Notes: a model not told the origin generated them from the letters alone. Numbered from the stretch's first letter, positions 47,367 through 58,372 are shown. The stretch is DNA of 64,000 nt from Paraphaeosphaeria minitans (GCA_015832175.1 WJXW01000011.1:372001-436000); one strand, 5' to 3'. Numbers and translations are program-made.

Positions 47367-47380
47367 AAGGAGGGAGATAA
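47367..47380 (+). other. G7 polypurine tract
   Basis: AAGGAGGGAGATAA directly precedes the 3' LTR and is the expected plus-strand primer site. The same tract precedes the LTRs of G4, G6 and G8 in their own orientation. Confidence 0.8.
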
Positions 47381-47791
47381 TGTTAAGATCTAAAGGCTAG
47401 GCCTCTTAAGATTTTTATATATATCTATATTTGTTGTTTGAGTGGCACAGTATAAAAGGTTACGTAACCTAATTAGTGTAATTAGAGCGCTAAGACAACT
47501 AATTAGACTAAGCACTTAATATACTAAGTAACTAATTAGTGCTTAATTAGTTTAATTAGAGTAATTAGTCCACTAATTACTTAAAGTATATAGGAACGCA
47601 AGGATAGGCTCTCTATACTTATGTTTAATCTGTTTATTAATCTATTGTTTAGATTCTAGCAGACTAAATTGTTAACTTATTACACTTCGCAAGATACTAT
47701 TGTATTAACAAGACCTTTCACCTTCTGTAAGTACTCCTGCCCAAGAACCAACCTTAACCCTTTAGGACTAGCTACCCTGTTGGATTTAACA
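47381..47791 (+). repeat. LTR-B, 3' LTR of G7 (411 bp)
   Basis: TGTTAAGATC to GGATTTAACA with both terminal dinucleotides intact. It pairs with 41506-41916. Confidence 0.96.
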
Positions 47792-47796
47792 TAGAA

Positions 47797-48364
47797 TTAT
47801 CTAGTTAAAATACAAAATTATAAACTAGATTTATCTCTAAACTAATCTAAATCCCTAGACTTAATAGGGGTTAGTGATTCAGATTAGGGGGGTAATTTAG
47901 ACTCTAGAAAATCTACTATAGGCAACCTATTTCTACTAGATACCTCTAGTAATAGAGTAGCCATATCCTAGCTATCGAAACTACAAAAAACTGTTGCCCT
48001 AAGTAGCATAGAAGCTAAATATATAGCTTTAAAAGAAGCTACTAAAGAGTCTTTATACCTAAATACTTTTATAAAGGAACTATTTAGTTTCCTACCTTTA
48101 AAGGAGTATTATAATTTTAACTCCTTAAGCACTATAGAAAGTGATAGCCAATCTGCTTTAGATCTAGCTAAAAACCCTATTTACTATACTAGAACTAAGT
48201 ATATAGATATTTCCTATCACTTCCTAAGACAAAACATGCTAGAGAATAAGATTAAACTAGTTTATATTAATACTAGTATTCTTCTAGCAGATATTCTCAC
48301 AAAGGCTATAAGTAAGCCTAAACTAGAAGCTTTTTATAAAGCTATAGGTTTAAACAAAACCTAA
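47797..48364 (+). pseudogene. C1 gag-pol part 2: RNase H and C-terminus
   Basis: Continuation of C1 after G7 and the TAGAA duplication. It contains SDSDWGGNLDSRKSTIG (near 47871-47925), a decayed TVALSSIEAKYIALKEA block, SDSQSALDLAKNP and LADILTKAISKPKLEAF, the standard copia RNase H blocks. It ends near the TAA at 48362-48364. Total C1 gag-pol is about 1,380 codons, the usual copia size. Only a handful of stops interrupt it. Confidence 0.93.
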
Positions 48365-48480
48365 AGAAAAAATAAGGCTAAAAAGTCCTCTAAATTGTTT
48401 TAAAAGGACTAGCTTAAAGAAATCGTTTAATCCCTATAATATTTAAAAAAGGGATATTTATTACCCTAGAAACCTATTAA

Positions 48481-48492
48481 AGGTTAAGGGGG
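48481..48492 (+). other. C1 polypurine tract
   Basis: AGGTTAAGGGGG lies immediately before the 3' LTR, as expected for plus-strand priming. Confidence 0.8.
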
Positions 48493-48919
48493 TGTATAAG
48501 GAATAGGTAACCTTTAAAGGTTCCTAGAGTTACCTTTTCTATATTCTAGAACTTTCTATAATGACGTCATAATGACGTTATAGCCCTATAGATACTAGGT
48601 AACGTTATAGGTGACGTCATAAGGTGACGTTATAGGTGACGTCATAGGTAACGTTATTAATAGTAGAGAATTACTAAGTAGAATACTCTAGAATCTCTAC
48701 TGTATATATATAAGGAGAGTTACCTTCTACGTGTACTCTCTATCCTAGATAGCAATTCTAAGCCTATACCTAAAGTTTTATTACTCTATTTAACTACGTT
48801 CGATCTACCCTCTATTACTCTAGTCTCTACTATTCTAGGTAACTAGTACTAGGGGAGAGAAGGTACTAGAAGGTCTAGAAGGTTACCCTTTATCCTCTAG
48901 CCTCTACCTCCTCTTTACA
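48493..48919 (+). repeat. C1 3' LTR (427 bp)
   Basis: It starts TGTATAAGGAATAGG and ends CTCTTTACA. It contains the CRE-like array (48562-48656) and a strong TATA box (TATATATATAAGG, 48702-48714). It is followed at 48920 by gypsy G8 sequence. Confidence 0.95.
48562..48656 (+). promoter_or_regulatory. Array of seven CRE-like sites in the C1 LTR
   Basis: Perfect TGACGTCA at 48562, 48612 and 48638. TGACGTTA at 48573 and 48625. TAACGTTA at 48600 and 48649. Most neighbouring sites are about 11-13 bp apart, near one helical turn. The array lies upstream of the TATA box at 48702. TGACGTCA is the known ATF/CREB bZIP site; activation by a fungal bZIP factor is inferred. Confidence 0.75.
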
Positions 48920-49369
48920 CTTATAACGTAGGGCAAGCTCTAGTTATAACTAGGCGTAAGACACAGTTATATAATTTAAGGATAAATCCTAGCAAGGAAG
49001 GAGATAATGTTAAGATCTAAAGGCTAGGCTTTCTAGAATCTTTATATATATCTATATAATTAGAGCGCTAAGATAACTAATTAAACTAAGGACTTAATAT
49101 ACCAAGTAACTAATTAGTGCTTAATTAGTTTAATTAGAGCGATTAGTAGACTAATTATTTAAAGTATATAGGAACGCGAGTATAGGCTCTCTATACTTAT
49201 GCTTAATCTGTTTATTAATCTATTATTTAGATTCTAGTAGACTATATTATTAACTTATTACACTTTGTAAGATACTATCGTATTAACAAGACCTTTTATC
49301 TTCTGTAAGTACTCCTGCCTGAGAACCAACCTTAACCCTCTAGGACTAGCTACCCTCTTGGATTAAACA
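48920..49369 (+). mobile_element. G8: 3' end of a Ty3/gypsy element, LTR-B type
   Basis: 48920-49007 is the leader of the antisense ORF plus the polypurine tract of a B-lineage element, and 49008-49369 is its 3' LTR. The body is absent: C1 is inserted at 48919/48920, and the rest should lie left of C1 outside the window. G8 itself sits within an LTR-A piece that resumes at 49370. Confidence 0.85.
49008..49369 (+). repeat. LTR-B, 3' LTR of G8, with internal deletion (362 bp)
   Basis: Same as the LTR-B of G7, but 49 bp are missing near 49056, a stretch that in other copies carries the GGTCACGTGACC palindrome. The antisense TATA-like sequence next to the edge is retained. Confidence 0.9.
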
Positions 49370-49750
49370 AAGGGTTAAGGTTAGTTCTTAAGCAGGAGTA
49401 CTTACAAAGGTAGAAGGTCTTATTAATATAATAGTATCTTACAAAGTGTAATAAGTTAATAACATAGTCTACTAGAATCTAAATAATAGATTAATAAACA
49501 GATTAAATATAAATATAAAAGGCCTATTCTTACGTTCCTATATACTAAGGCTGCTTTATTACTTAGTGCTCCTAAGTAACTAAACGTATTACGTAACCTA
49601 CTCGGCTACTTAGGGCTTCTAAGTGGCTAACCGTATTACGTAATCTAATCTAAGCCTCTTAGCATCTCTTTGTTACGTCTATAACCCTATTATCGCTTTA
49701 TTATACCTTTATAAGCGCCTAACTCCCACACTGGTATCTGGTTTATAATA
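49370..49750 (-). repeat. LTR-A piece lacking its last 30 bp
   Basis: Reversed LTR-A starting at AAGGGTTAAGG and ending GTTTATAATA. The missing edge lies on the other side of G8. It is followed at 49751 by gag sequence of G9 on the same strand, so it does not belong to G9. It is a solo LTR or the 5' LTR of an element whose body is outside the window. Confidence 0.85.
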
Positions 49751-51422
49751 GGTAGTTTATAAAACCGTTTAAACGTTTAGCCATATAGTAGTATTTATAG
49801 TCTTAGTTTAGACACGTATACTAGTATAGTTATATATAATCTCTATTAATAAGTATATTATAGTATTTATTGCCCTTTAGTGTAAGGTAAGGGAAGTATT
49901 TTATTTATTATTTATTCTAGAGGTGTTTGTTGTAGGCTGCAATAGGATAGACTATCTAATAGTATCTATAACGTAGGGTTTTTCTAGATTACCTTTTATT
50001 CTTCTCTTTCTCTACCTTATATTATGCGCATGTTAGTTCTTCGCAATATATCTATATATAGAATTAGTGTATAGGATTTTAGTGGTCTAGGTAGTACTTT
50101 AGTACGTAGTCTAACTTCTTATTTTTATAGGGTCGCATCCCTTTTAGTGCCATATTTAGTTTATTTAGAGATAGAGCTAGATCTCTGTCTCTTAGCTAGT
50201 AGGGTTCTATATAGTCCTAAATATTTAGTTTATACTTAGGTAATATAGGATTGTCTTCTTTCTACCTATTTTATAGGTAAGGAGTAAGAGATCTTAGTAT
50301 CCCTTCTATATTTTTAGCGTTATAGTATACGTCCAAATTCTCTTGCAGATCTTTATATAATTATAAGTTAAGTATATCTAATTACTTACTTTACTCTACT
50401 ATAACGCGTTAGTAAATAAATAGTGTTATAATAACTTTCTATTCCTTATTAGGTTTTTAGTTCTTAATAGTTAGTACATTTAACTTAGTTTAATAGACTT
50501 TATTCTTTAATCTATAGTTCCTAGCTATATAGTCTAGTTTGCCATATATAAAGCATTTATAGGTCTTAGTTATTAGTTATTAACTTCTATCTAAAACACG
50601 TTTATTAGGCTACTTAAAATTTATCCTTCCTCTTTTTTCTTTGCCTATATAGTTAAACTAGACATCTTTTATTAGTTTATATCTCTAGTAGTTCCTTAGT
50701 TATTACCTTTAGACAACTCTAATAGGGTTTCTATAAACTACTTTTACTAGTTATCTAAAGCTTATTACCCTAGGGTTTTAGTAGAGCTTATATTATAGTA
50801 AGAACTATTCTTTATTAATTTTAATAGTTTCTTTACATAGTTTCTTAAAATTAGTAATTTATACACTACTATATAAGAGTTCTTCGCGTAGTTTTTATTT
50901 AAGTCCTTACTTATACATATCCTAAAGAGATTTATTATTCTAGTTAAGTTACATAGTGTACTTATAAAATTTTACTATATACTTAGCTACTAATCGCTTC
51001 TAAGTTATAGTCTAAATCTTTGCTTTTATAATAGAGTTCTTATTAGTAATTCTAAAGAGTTATTTAAGACATTTCTTAAAGTTATTATAATTTTTAATAA
51101 TATTAAATATATTAGTGTAATTATTTACATAATTATTATCGTTGTTATTATAGTCTATTCCTAGGTACTTTTTAAGTTAGGGGTAGATCTATAATCCTGT
51201 ATCTCCTTACATATATATTGCTATAAAGATAACCTTTTTTTTATCTTTAAGGAGTTTGTCTAAGTTAAAGAAGTAGAGGTCTAACTAGAGAATCTAGACG
51301 TTAGTTTAAGATTATTCGCTAAAGTAGAGATTAGGTTTATACGCCTTACTACTATTCTTTATAGAAGTGATTTAAGCGGCACCTAAAGCTATAGAAGAGG
51401 TAGGAGTTTATAAAGTACTTAT
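49751..51422 (-). pseudogene. G9 gag, RIP-inactivated, with a 45-bp insertion
   Basis: Gag starts at 51422 (ATA for ATG), 17 bp from the LTR. The CCHC region is near 50510-50560. It covers about 557 codon positions before the LTR-A insertion. A 45-bp insertion at about 50151-50195, absent from G2, G4, G6 and G10, contains an imperfect palindrome around AGAGCTAGATCTCT. Confidence 0.85.
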
Positions 51423-51439
51423 ACTAAGGATGTTTAAGA

Positions 51440-51727
51440 TATTAAATCTAAGAAGGTAGCTAGTCCTAAAGGGTTAAAGTTAGTTCTTAGGCAGGAGTAC
51501 TTATAAAGGTAAAAGGCTTTATTAATATAATAGTATCTTACGAAGTATAATAAGTTAATAATATAGTCTACTAGAATCTAAATAATAGATTAATAAACAG
51601 ATTAAATATAAGTATAAAAAGTCTCTCCTTACGTTCCTATATACTAGGCAAAGGCCGTTTTATAATAAGCGCTTTATAAACAGCGCTCTATAAAGAGCGG
51701 TTATATATATTATACTCTATATAGAGT
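51440..51727 (-). repeat. LTR-C, 5' LTR of G9, truncated by C2
   Basis: 51440-51646 is the R-U5 shared with LTR-A and LTR-B, including the sense TATA-like sequence. From 51647 the sequence switches to U3-C (GCAAAGGCCG, GCGCTTTATA, AGCGCTC) and matches 22763-22842. C2 interrupts it after TATAGAG. Confidence 0.75.
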
Positions 51728-51918
51728 GTTGAAGTAAAACACTTACTTTCGTGATTCTTTCTGGATCCACTAATTCATATTACAGGATTCTTGCTAAGAG
51801 GCTCGTTTCTTTTGTATATAGTCTGCCCTTTTAGCATCCTTTCCTATAATTAGCTATTTGTATTCTTTACAACTCTGCTCCTAAATATCCTATAATAGTT
51901 TAAGCCCTTTTTACTACA
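51728..51918 (+). repeat. C2 5' LTR (191 bp)
   Basis: It starts TGTTGAAGTAAAACAC and ends TTTTTACTACA. The second copy is at 15202-15392 in reverse. The end is fixed by the adjacent primer-binding site. Confidence 0.85.
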
Positions 51919-51920
51919 AT

Positions 51921-51945
51921 AGTTATAAGCCTAGCGCTTAGAACG
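51921..51945 (+). other. C2 primer-binding site (initiator tRNA-Met anticodon arm type)
   Basis: AGTTATAAGCCTAGCGCTT matches the complement of the initiator tRNA-Met anticodon arm (GTTATGAGCCCAGCGC) apart from one G/A and one C/T change. This is the same internal priming mode as C1. Confidence 0.7.
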
Positions 51946-52232
51946 TAGGACAATTCTCCCTACTTACTTAGTAACGCTAAAATTATTATACAACACTCTA
52001 TTTAGAACCTCTCTATAATACAACCCCTCTATTTCTAATTACGAAAATTATTAAAATAGCAGAAGTATAGCTTATTAATCGCGCTAGCTAGCCCTACTAG
52101 TTTATCTAGCTTTAATTCTAAGTAAACTTAAAAAGAATCTAGAACTAAATTAACCTAAAGGCAATTAACGCTCTAGTAATTAATTATATAAAGCTAGAAC
52201 AACCTCTGCTCTTACAGAAACTATTACTAATT

Positions 52233-55200
52233 ATAGATACAGCCTTTATAGTAAGTATTTAATTATACAAAGCAGAGCTTACTAAGTATAAAATAGATAA
52301 GGAGAGCTTTCCTTTATAAATAGCAGAATATAAAGCAGTAGTTTTAGACTAGTAAGTAGACTATACTAAGATACAGAATCTCTAGACTTAGGTAAACGCT
52401 ATAGTATTGCCTAATCTGCTTACTCCTGCCATAATCACTCTAGTTAATATACGCTATACTACGCTTTAGTCCCTAATTTAACTCTTAAAGGAAGATCTCG
52501 CACTAAATAAAGGAGCTATATAGAATAATATTTAAGCTTTATACTACGCTTATTTTAAAAAGGCTAAGTAGGCAAGATAAAGTCCTAAGACCTAGTCTAA
52601 AGAGTAGCAGCTCCTCTATTAAAAAGTAAAGACGTACTTAATTAGCGAAATTAGTAAACTACTTGCTACTTAAGATTTCCTAAATATAATTACTGCGCGT
52701 ATAGCACTAAATTAGGCCTAATTAATAAACTAATAGCTAATTTAGGATAAGACGCTAGGACGGAATTAGATCACACTAGATAATCTAGAGAAGGTATTTT
52801 TAGCGCTTATCTAGGAGTATTTAATCTAATCTAGTTCTAATAAAATAAGTAGGGTATTCGCCACTTTTAATAGATTATTAAGATAATCTACTAACTCTAA
52901 TAGTTCTAGTTTATCCTATTAGACAAAGAAACAACTAAACTGTCCCTATAAGCCCTATGCTTATAGGTGGAAACTAATAGAGTGCTAAAGACTTTAAACC
53001 CTAATAGCTAGATTACCCTAGAATAGAATATTGTTATTTAATCTCACTAATAAAGAAAAATTAGAGATTCTTAATTAACTTAAGCAGCCTAAGTAGTTAA
53101 ACCTTTATAATATAATTATAAAGGCAGGATAGAATAAGAAATAATCCTCTACTAAGACTATTAAGTATCTTAGTAGTATTACTGCTGCTCTACTAAACCT
53201 ATTTAATCTCCCTACAGATAATAGAGTATTAGGTGTCTACTCTACTCTACATTCTAACGCTTATTCTCTGTTAGAATGTACAATACTAGACAGTGCTATA
53301 GTAGTTTACCTAGTTAATAATTACGAAAGACTTATTCCTAGGACGTTTTAATTATTAAATAAAAGTGTAGAGGTAGGTACATAAACCCTCCTAATCTTAG
53401 GAATTAGTAATAGACTAATTAAGAACGCTTTGTATAGAAAAAATAAGAGATTTATAGAAGATCTACTACTCTAAGGAGTGAGAGTAGTAGAAAGCTTTTA
53501 TGTAAATATTATATTAGAAGCTCTTTTAAAGAAAGTAAAGATTTAGTATTTTAGTTTAGATTACACCCTTAGGATTAGAAGCCTAGAATAAAGTGTTATC
53601 TTAGTAGACCTAAAATGCAAGTATAACTTTACTTTTTTATAATATAAGCTAATCCGCTCTTGTCTAATTATTATAAGTATAACTACTAAAGGATTATCCT
53701 AGGTTAATATTAAGAGATTAGATTCTAAGGACCTCTAGCACCTTTAAGTAGGGCATGTAGGAAGTAGAGCCCTATAAGCTCTAGTAACTACAGCCTAAGG
53801 TGTAAAGATTACTAGAATGTTAAGAAAGGATTATAAGCACTATACTACTATACACGTAACCTAGGTAATCTCTAGGAGACCTAGAAAACAATTACTTAGG
53901 CTATTTTACTTATTATTCTAGGATCTATTTAATATGCCCACTACTTAAAATAGAAAAAACTAGGTTTTACTAATTAAAGAAGATTTTAGCAAAAAACCTT
54001 ATATTTTTAATTTTAGAATAAAGACGCTTTCTAAAATAATAAAAGTGTAGTAGGATTTCTTAGCTCTTATTAATATAAAATACAAGCATTAAATTACAAA
54101 AATCTACTAGGATAATAATATAGTAACACTTCTATAGAGAGGGAAATCCTAGTACAAATTTTAGGCTAATTAGGAAGGGATAATAATAAGTAGACTACCG
54201 CCCTATACGCATAAGCCTAATAGCGCTATAGAAAGAGTAGGCTAGGAGCTTATAATAAAAGTAATTAAAATGTAAATAAGCGCAAATCTACTATTAAATC
54301 TCTAGCCTAAGATTATATAAGCGGCATGCTAGCTCTAAGGAATAATTCCTAGCCTAGTATTAGGCTATTAATTACCTAATAAAACGTTAGATGCTTAGTT
54401 TAGACAATATTTTTGTTATTTTAAACTAGTAAAAATATAATATAGGATAGCTAATCTTTGTCTAAACTAAAGTGCTGTCTACGCTTATAGCTGCTAAGCT
54501 TACTCTTTAGATTAGGAGCGTACAGCTAGGCAAGATAGAAGAGGATTTAAAGTAAATCCTAGGGGCTATATTAAATACCTAGTAAGCTATAAAGCTTCTA
54601 ATATCTACTAAGTATAGATTCTTTAGCTTAATTAGGTAATTACCACACGAAACGTAAGGTTTAATAAGTTCTTATTCTATAAAAGTTTAGAGGAATAATC
54701 TATTCTAAAGATAGAAGTGTTAAAAATAGTAGAAAGCCTCTAAAAAAGAGAGCTAAACAATCTAAGAGAAGCGTATAAAAACATGCTTAATATTCTTCCT
54801 AAAATAAATAAGTATATAAGAACTACTACTAGACCTATAGGTGACCTTTAGGTGATTAAAAGCAAAGTAGGCTAGCTAAGTAATTAGGAACCTAAGGTAC
54901 CTACTACTAAGTAAGCTATAGGCTTAGCTAGCTAGTAGCTAAGAATTTACTTAAGTAAGAAAGGAAGTATAGGACTTATAACCCCTAATTAGATACTAGA
55001 GCTAGGTGATTTTAGAGGTAATCTATTAAGCAATTAAGAGATATCTAGCAGCTACTAGAATACTACTAAGAGAGCTAGCCCGCTAGAATTTAGGGATTTA
55101 ATACCCTATTTATTAGTAGAAACTAATTAGGTTACTAATTAACCTAGCACAGATAACTTAATTACGCTAGATAAAGCAGATAACCTACTAGTGCGCTAAA

Positions 55201-57120
55201 GGCGAAGGCAGATCTATTTAGAGGTAAGTAGAATAAGTAGGCGAAATTGTAGTAAAGTACTAGAAATTAACTAACTAATAAATTGCTATCTACTATTGCG
55301 AAGATTAAGGAAGCAAAATAATTAGGACAATTAGCTAGGGGGTAGGTAGAAGCTAGATACTTATACACTAATTACTAATTATTTTTAAAGTAATCTTAAT
55401 ATAATATTAGAGTACACATTTATACTAGAAGTAGTAGAGGCCTAGTCTAAGTAAGAAGAATATATTACACTAAATATAATAGTATTTGCTTCTATACTTA
55501 GAAAGGCGCCTAGAGCGTCTTATATAGCTTAGACTTATAGAGACAAGCTTACACTAGAGCTAACCCTATAAAAACACCTTTATAATTATCTATATAGGAA
55601 GCTATTCCTCCTTACTACTTATAAGGAGATCTCAACTTTGTAAGATAAAGGTACCTAGACAGAGATTAAATAATTAGAGGTGTTAGAGCGACTACTCCCT
55701 TTAAAGTAGGTCTTTACTTATAAGTTTAATTAAAATAGATACTTTAAAAAGTGTAAAGCTTAAATTATTATAAGAGGAGATCTTTAGAAAAAGAATACTC
55801 TCTACTCTACCTATACTACTACCCTAGTAGTAAGATCTTTTTAATTAGCTATAGCTCTGGCAGTAGAATTTAATCTAGAAATTTTATAATTTAATATAGT
55901 AGGAGCGTTTCTAAATGCTCTTATTACAGCCGCTAATCTAGTAACTTATAAATTACCTAATAGTTTTAAAAAGCCAGAAAAGTGTGTAAGATTAAATTAA
56001 GCTTTATATAGCTTAAGAGATTTACTACTTCTTTAGTATAAGGAATTTATAGGATTACTTTAATCTTATAGACTCTTAGCTTTGCTAGAAGAGCTATGCC
56101 TTTTCTTTAATAGTAATTAAAGTATTATTATTCTATTTTATATTAACAATATTCTTCTTCTCTATTACAAGAGTAAAGAGAAAGAAGCCCTAGATTTTTA
56201 AAAGAAAATCGCGAACAAATATAAAATTAAATTAAAAGAACTAGTAGAGTAGTTCCTAGGTGTTTAAGTAATTAGGGACAGAGAAGTAAGATTAATTTCT
56301 CTAGTCTATAATACCTATATTAATAAGATTATAAAAAAGTTTAACCTTTTAAACTCTAGGAGCTTCCCTCCTATACCTCTATTAGTAGAAGATCTTGTTC
56401 CGAGCATAGGAGAAGCTACTCCTTAAGAAATAAAGCTTTTATAAGAAGAGGTGGGATTAGCTCTCTATACAGTAATTATACTACGCCTAGATATAGCCTT
56501 TATAGTGTTAAAGCTATTACACTTTCTAATAAATCTAAGTAAAGAACACTTTACTACTATTAACTATATAATCCTTTACCTCTATTAAACTAAATAGTAG
56601 GCTATAGTCTTTAGTAGCTATAATAGACCTAATCTACTAATATGTAGAGATGCCTCTTTCGCTAATAATCTAATATTACGGCGATCTTCCTATAGATATA
56701 TTATTCTATTATTTAGAGGAGCTATCCTATAGAAAGCAGCTTAACAGAACATAATTACTACTTTAATAATAGAAGCAGAGCTTCTAGCGCTTAAATATAT
56801 AAGTAAAGAAGCTATAGTAATTAAGAGATTCTTTACTAAGCTTACTCTAGATCTAGGACTTTTATAGAAGGTCTATTATAATAATCTTTAAACTATTTAT
56901 TTAGTGATTAGAAAGAACAAAAGAATTACTACTTAACTATACTATATAGATATTTAGAATATGTAGTTATAGTAAGAGTATATAAAAGGATTATTTTAAA
57001 TAGAATATCTTCTAACTAGCGAAATACTAGCAGATAGCCTTACAAAGGCTTTTACTTATTAGTAGTTTAATAGATTTAAAAGGCTATTAAATTTATAAAA
57101 TGTAAGCATAATAATTATAA
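52233..57120 (+). pseudogene. C2 gag-pol, RIP-inactivated
   Basis: A single frame throughout: gag at 52323, integrase at 54231, RT at 56139 and RNase H at 56643 all share one phase. Gag includes EYKAVVLDQQVDY (with decayed Gln). The integrase pre-core HLQVGHVGSRAL is near 53740. The core Glu region NSAIERVGQELI is near 54218. RT has FNIVGAFLNAL (near 55890) and YINNILLLYY (near 56139; ancestral YxDD, both Asp now Asn). RNase H has CRDASFANN and IIEAELLALKYISKEA (near 56643-56810), ending with LADSLTKAF (near 57030-57055). The start codon is not recognisable; 52233 is the first plausible position. It is more strongly mutated than C1. Confidence 0.85.
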
Positions 57121-58372
57121 AATAAGAGTAGGTAAGTAGAGAATTAATCTATTAACTACCTAGAATTATTAATTTAGAGCTAGGAAACAAGAAAAGAAAA
57201 AAAAAGAAAGAAAAGATTAAAAGGAGAATAGGAATTAAAAAAAGAGGAGATTAAAGAGCTTATCTATAACCTTATAGACCTTTTTCTTCCTCTACTTAAT
57301 TATAGGGGTGTAAGAATCTCCTTTATAATTAGTAGTAGGAGATTCTCCCTATCCTCTTCCTCTCCTCCTCTCTATAGTAGGTAATTCCTTACTCTATCTA
57401 CCTCCTCTACCTCTCTTTTAATTAGTAGCAGGTAATAGCTTACCTTAGCCTCCCCTTTTTTAATTAGTAGAAGGAGAAGCACTTGCCTAGCCTCTACTTT
57501 ACTTTAGAGCTAATAGGCTACTTATCTAGTTATTTTAATTAGTGTATTAGCTGCGACCGCGCTGCTCTTTAATAGGTAAAGTAAGAGGGTAATTACCCTA
57601 TCCTCTACTAAGGATTAGCTAGGAGAGAGAGAGTAGAATAGTAACTATATACTAAACTTACTCCTTATAACTGCTAGTAAAAAAAAGAGCTTATAAGGCT
57701 ACTTTAACTTTCTTACGTAGCTTAGTAATTAGCCTCTCCTATAAAAAGTATTAGCTAAACCTAAAAAGAATTTTAAAATAAAAGCTTATATTAGGACCCT
57801 CTAATAGTTAATAGTAGATAAAATCTATAGCTAAAGTCTAAATATATAGCTAGCTATAAAAATAATTAGTAAAATTAGCTAAAGTAATAGAATAATCTTA
57901 TATATAGTAGTGTAAGAGTAGGTAAAGTAGGTATAGTAGCGCCTACTTAAGCTTAAAGCGTTATTATAGTAGCGTTTATTACTTTTTCCTACTAAAGCTC
58001 CTTTTAAGCAGCCTAAGCAGCTTACTTATTTAAGAGCACTAAGTAATTGCTAAGGACCTAGAGCTAGGGTAGGAGGAGCTAGTAGAGTAAAAAGAGTAGA
58101 AGGATCTTAGTAGAAGAATTAGGAGCTTTATTTAGTAGCTTTTATAGCCTTTACTACGCGTGCTTTAGCTAGATTATTAGATATTTAAAAAAGTTAGTAA
58201 AGCTCTAAATAATAGAAAGAGCGTAAAGCAATAATTAGAAGAAGAGAACCTACTATAAAGTAGTAGGATTTAAAGGCTTAAACTAGTAGGCTTAAATTAG
58301 ATAGGAAGTTAAAGCGTTAAAAGTAAAAGATTAAAGAGAGAAGATTAAGCGCTAGTAAAAGGCTTATATACT
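57121..58372 (+). other. C2 3' region or unrecognised insertion
   Basis: About 1.25 kb between RNase H and G10. 57190-57280 is purine-rich. A PPT-like AGGGG followed by TGTAAGAATCTCC at about 57304-57320 looks like an LTR start but does not match the C2 LTR. 57320-57545 holds several imperfect repeats of TTTAATTAGTAG with A/G-rich tails. From about 57690 to 58370 one frame is open apart from TAG/TAA and ends in a Lys/Arg-rich stretch (RKLKR, KIKERRLSASKR). I do not recognise a domain. It could be a second ORF of C2 or part of another transposon. Confidence 0.45.

Larger units (their letters stand above)
41506..47791 (+). mobile_element. G7: Ty3/gypsy element, LTR-B type, with a protease-region deletion (6,286 bp)
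   Basis: Paired 411-bp LTRs at 41506-41916 and 47381-47791. Target duplication TAGAG (41501-41505) and TAGAA (47792-47796) differs by one G/A change. It is inserted in C1 between RT and RNase H. Compared with G10 it lacks about 419 bp spanning the gag end, heptamer and protease active site (junction near 43547), so it is non-autonomous by structure as well as by point mutation. Confidence 0.96.
22982..48919 (+). mobile_element. C1: Ty1/copia element, interrupted twice
   Basis: Components: 77-bp remnant of the 5' LTR (22982-23058), primer-binding site (23059-23078), leader (to 37939), gag-pol (37940-41505 and 47797-48364), polypurine tract (48481-48492) and 3' LTR (48493-48919). A solo C1 LTR with G5 and G6 inside sits in the leader, and G7 sits between RT and RNase H. 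C1 lies in the antisense-ORF leader of gypsy G8, which resumes at 48920. Its coding region is the least RIP-damaged in the window. Confidence 0.92.
49751..51727 (-). mobile_element. G9: 5' part of a Ty3/gypsy element, LTR-C type
   Basis: Minus-strand gag (51422 to 49751) with a 5' LTR beginning at 51440. The LTR shares R-U5 with the A and B types but continues into U3-C and is then cut by C2 at 51728. pol lies beyond the LTR-A/G8/C1 insertions, outside the window. Confidence 0.85.
51728..58372 (+). mobile_element. C2: Ty1/copia element, 3' end cut by G10
   Basis: 5' LTR 51728-51918, primer-binding site from 51921, gag-pol to about 57120, then about 1.25 kb of 3' sequence before G10. No second 191-bp LTR is visible in the window, so the element presumably continues to the right of G10. 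It is inserted in U3-C of G9. Confidence 0.88.

Noticed and set aside
49370..49750. LTR-A piece as an LTR of G9
   Set aside because: It is followed directly by mid-gag sequence and not by the pol end or leader, and G9 has its own 5' LTR-C at 51440.
57300..57330. AGGGGTGTAAGAATCTCC taken as polypurine tract plus start of the C2 3' LTR
   Set aside because: The following sequence does not match the 191-bp C2 LTR seen at 51728-51918 and 15202-15392.
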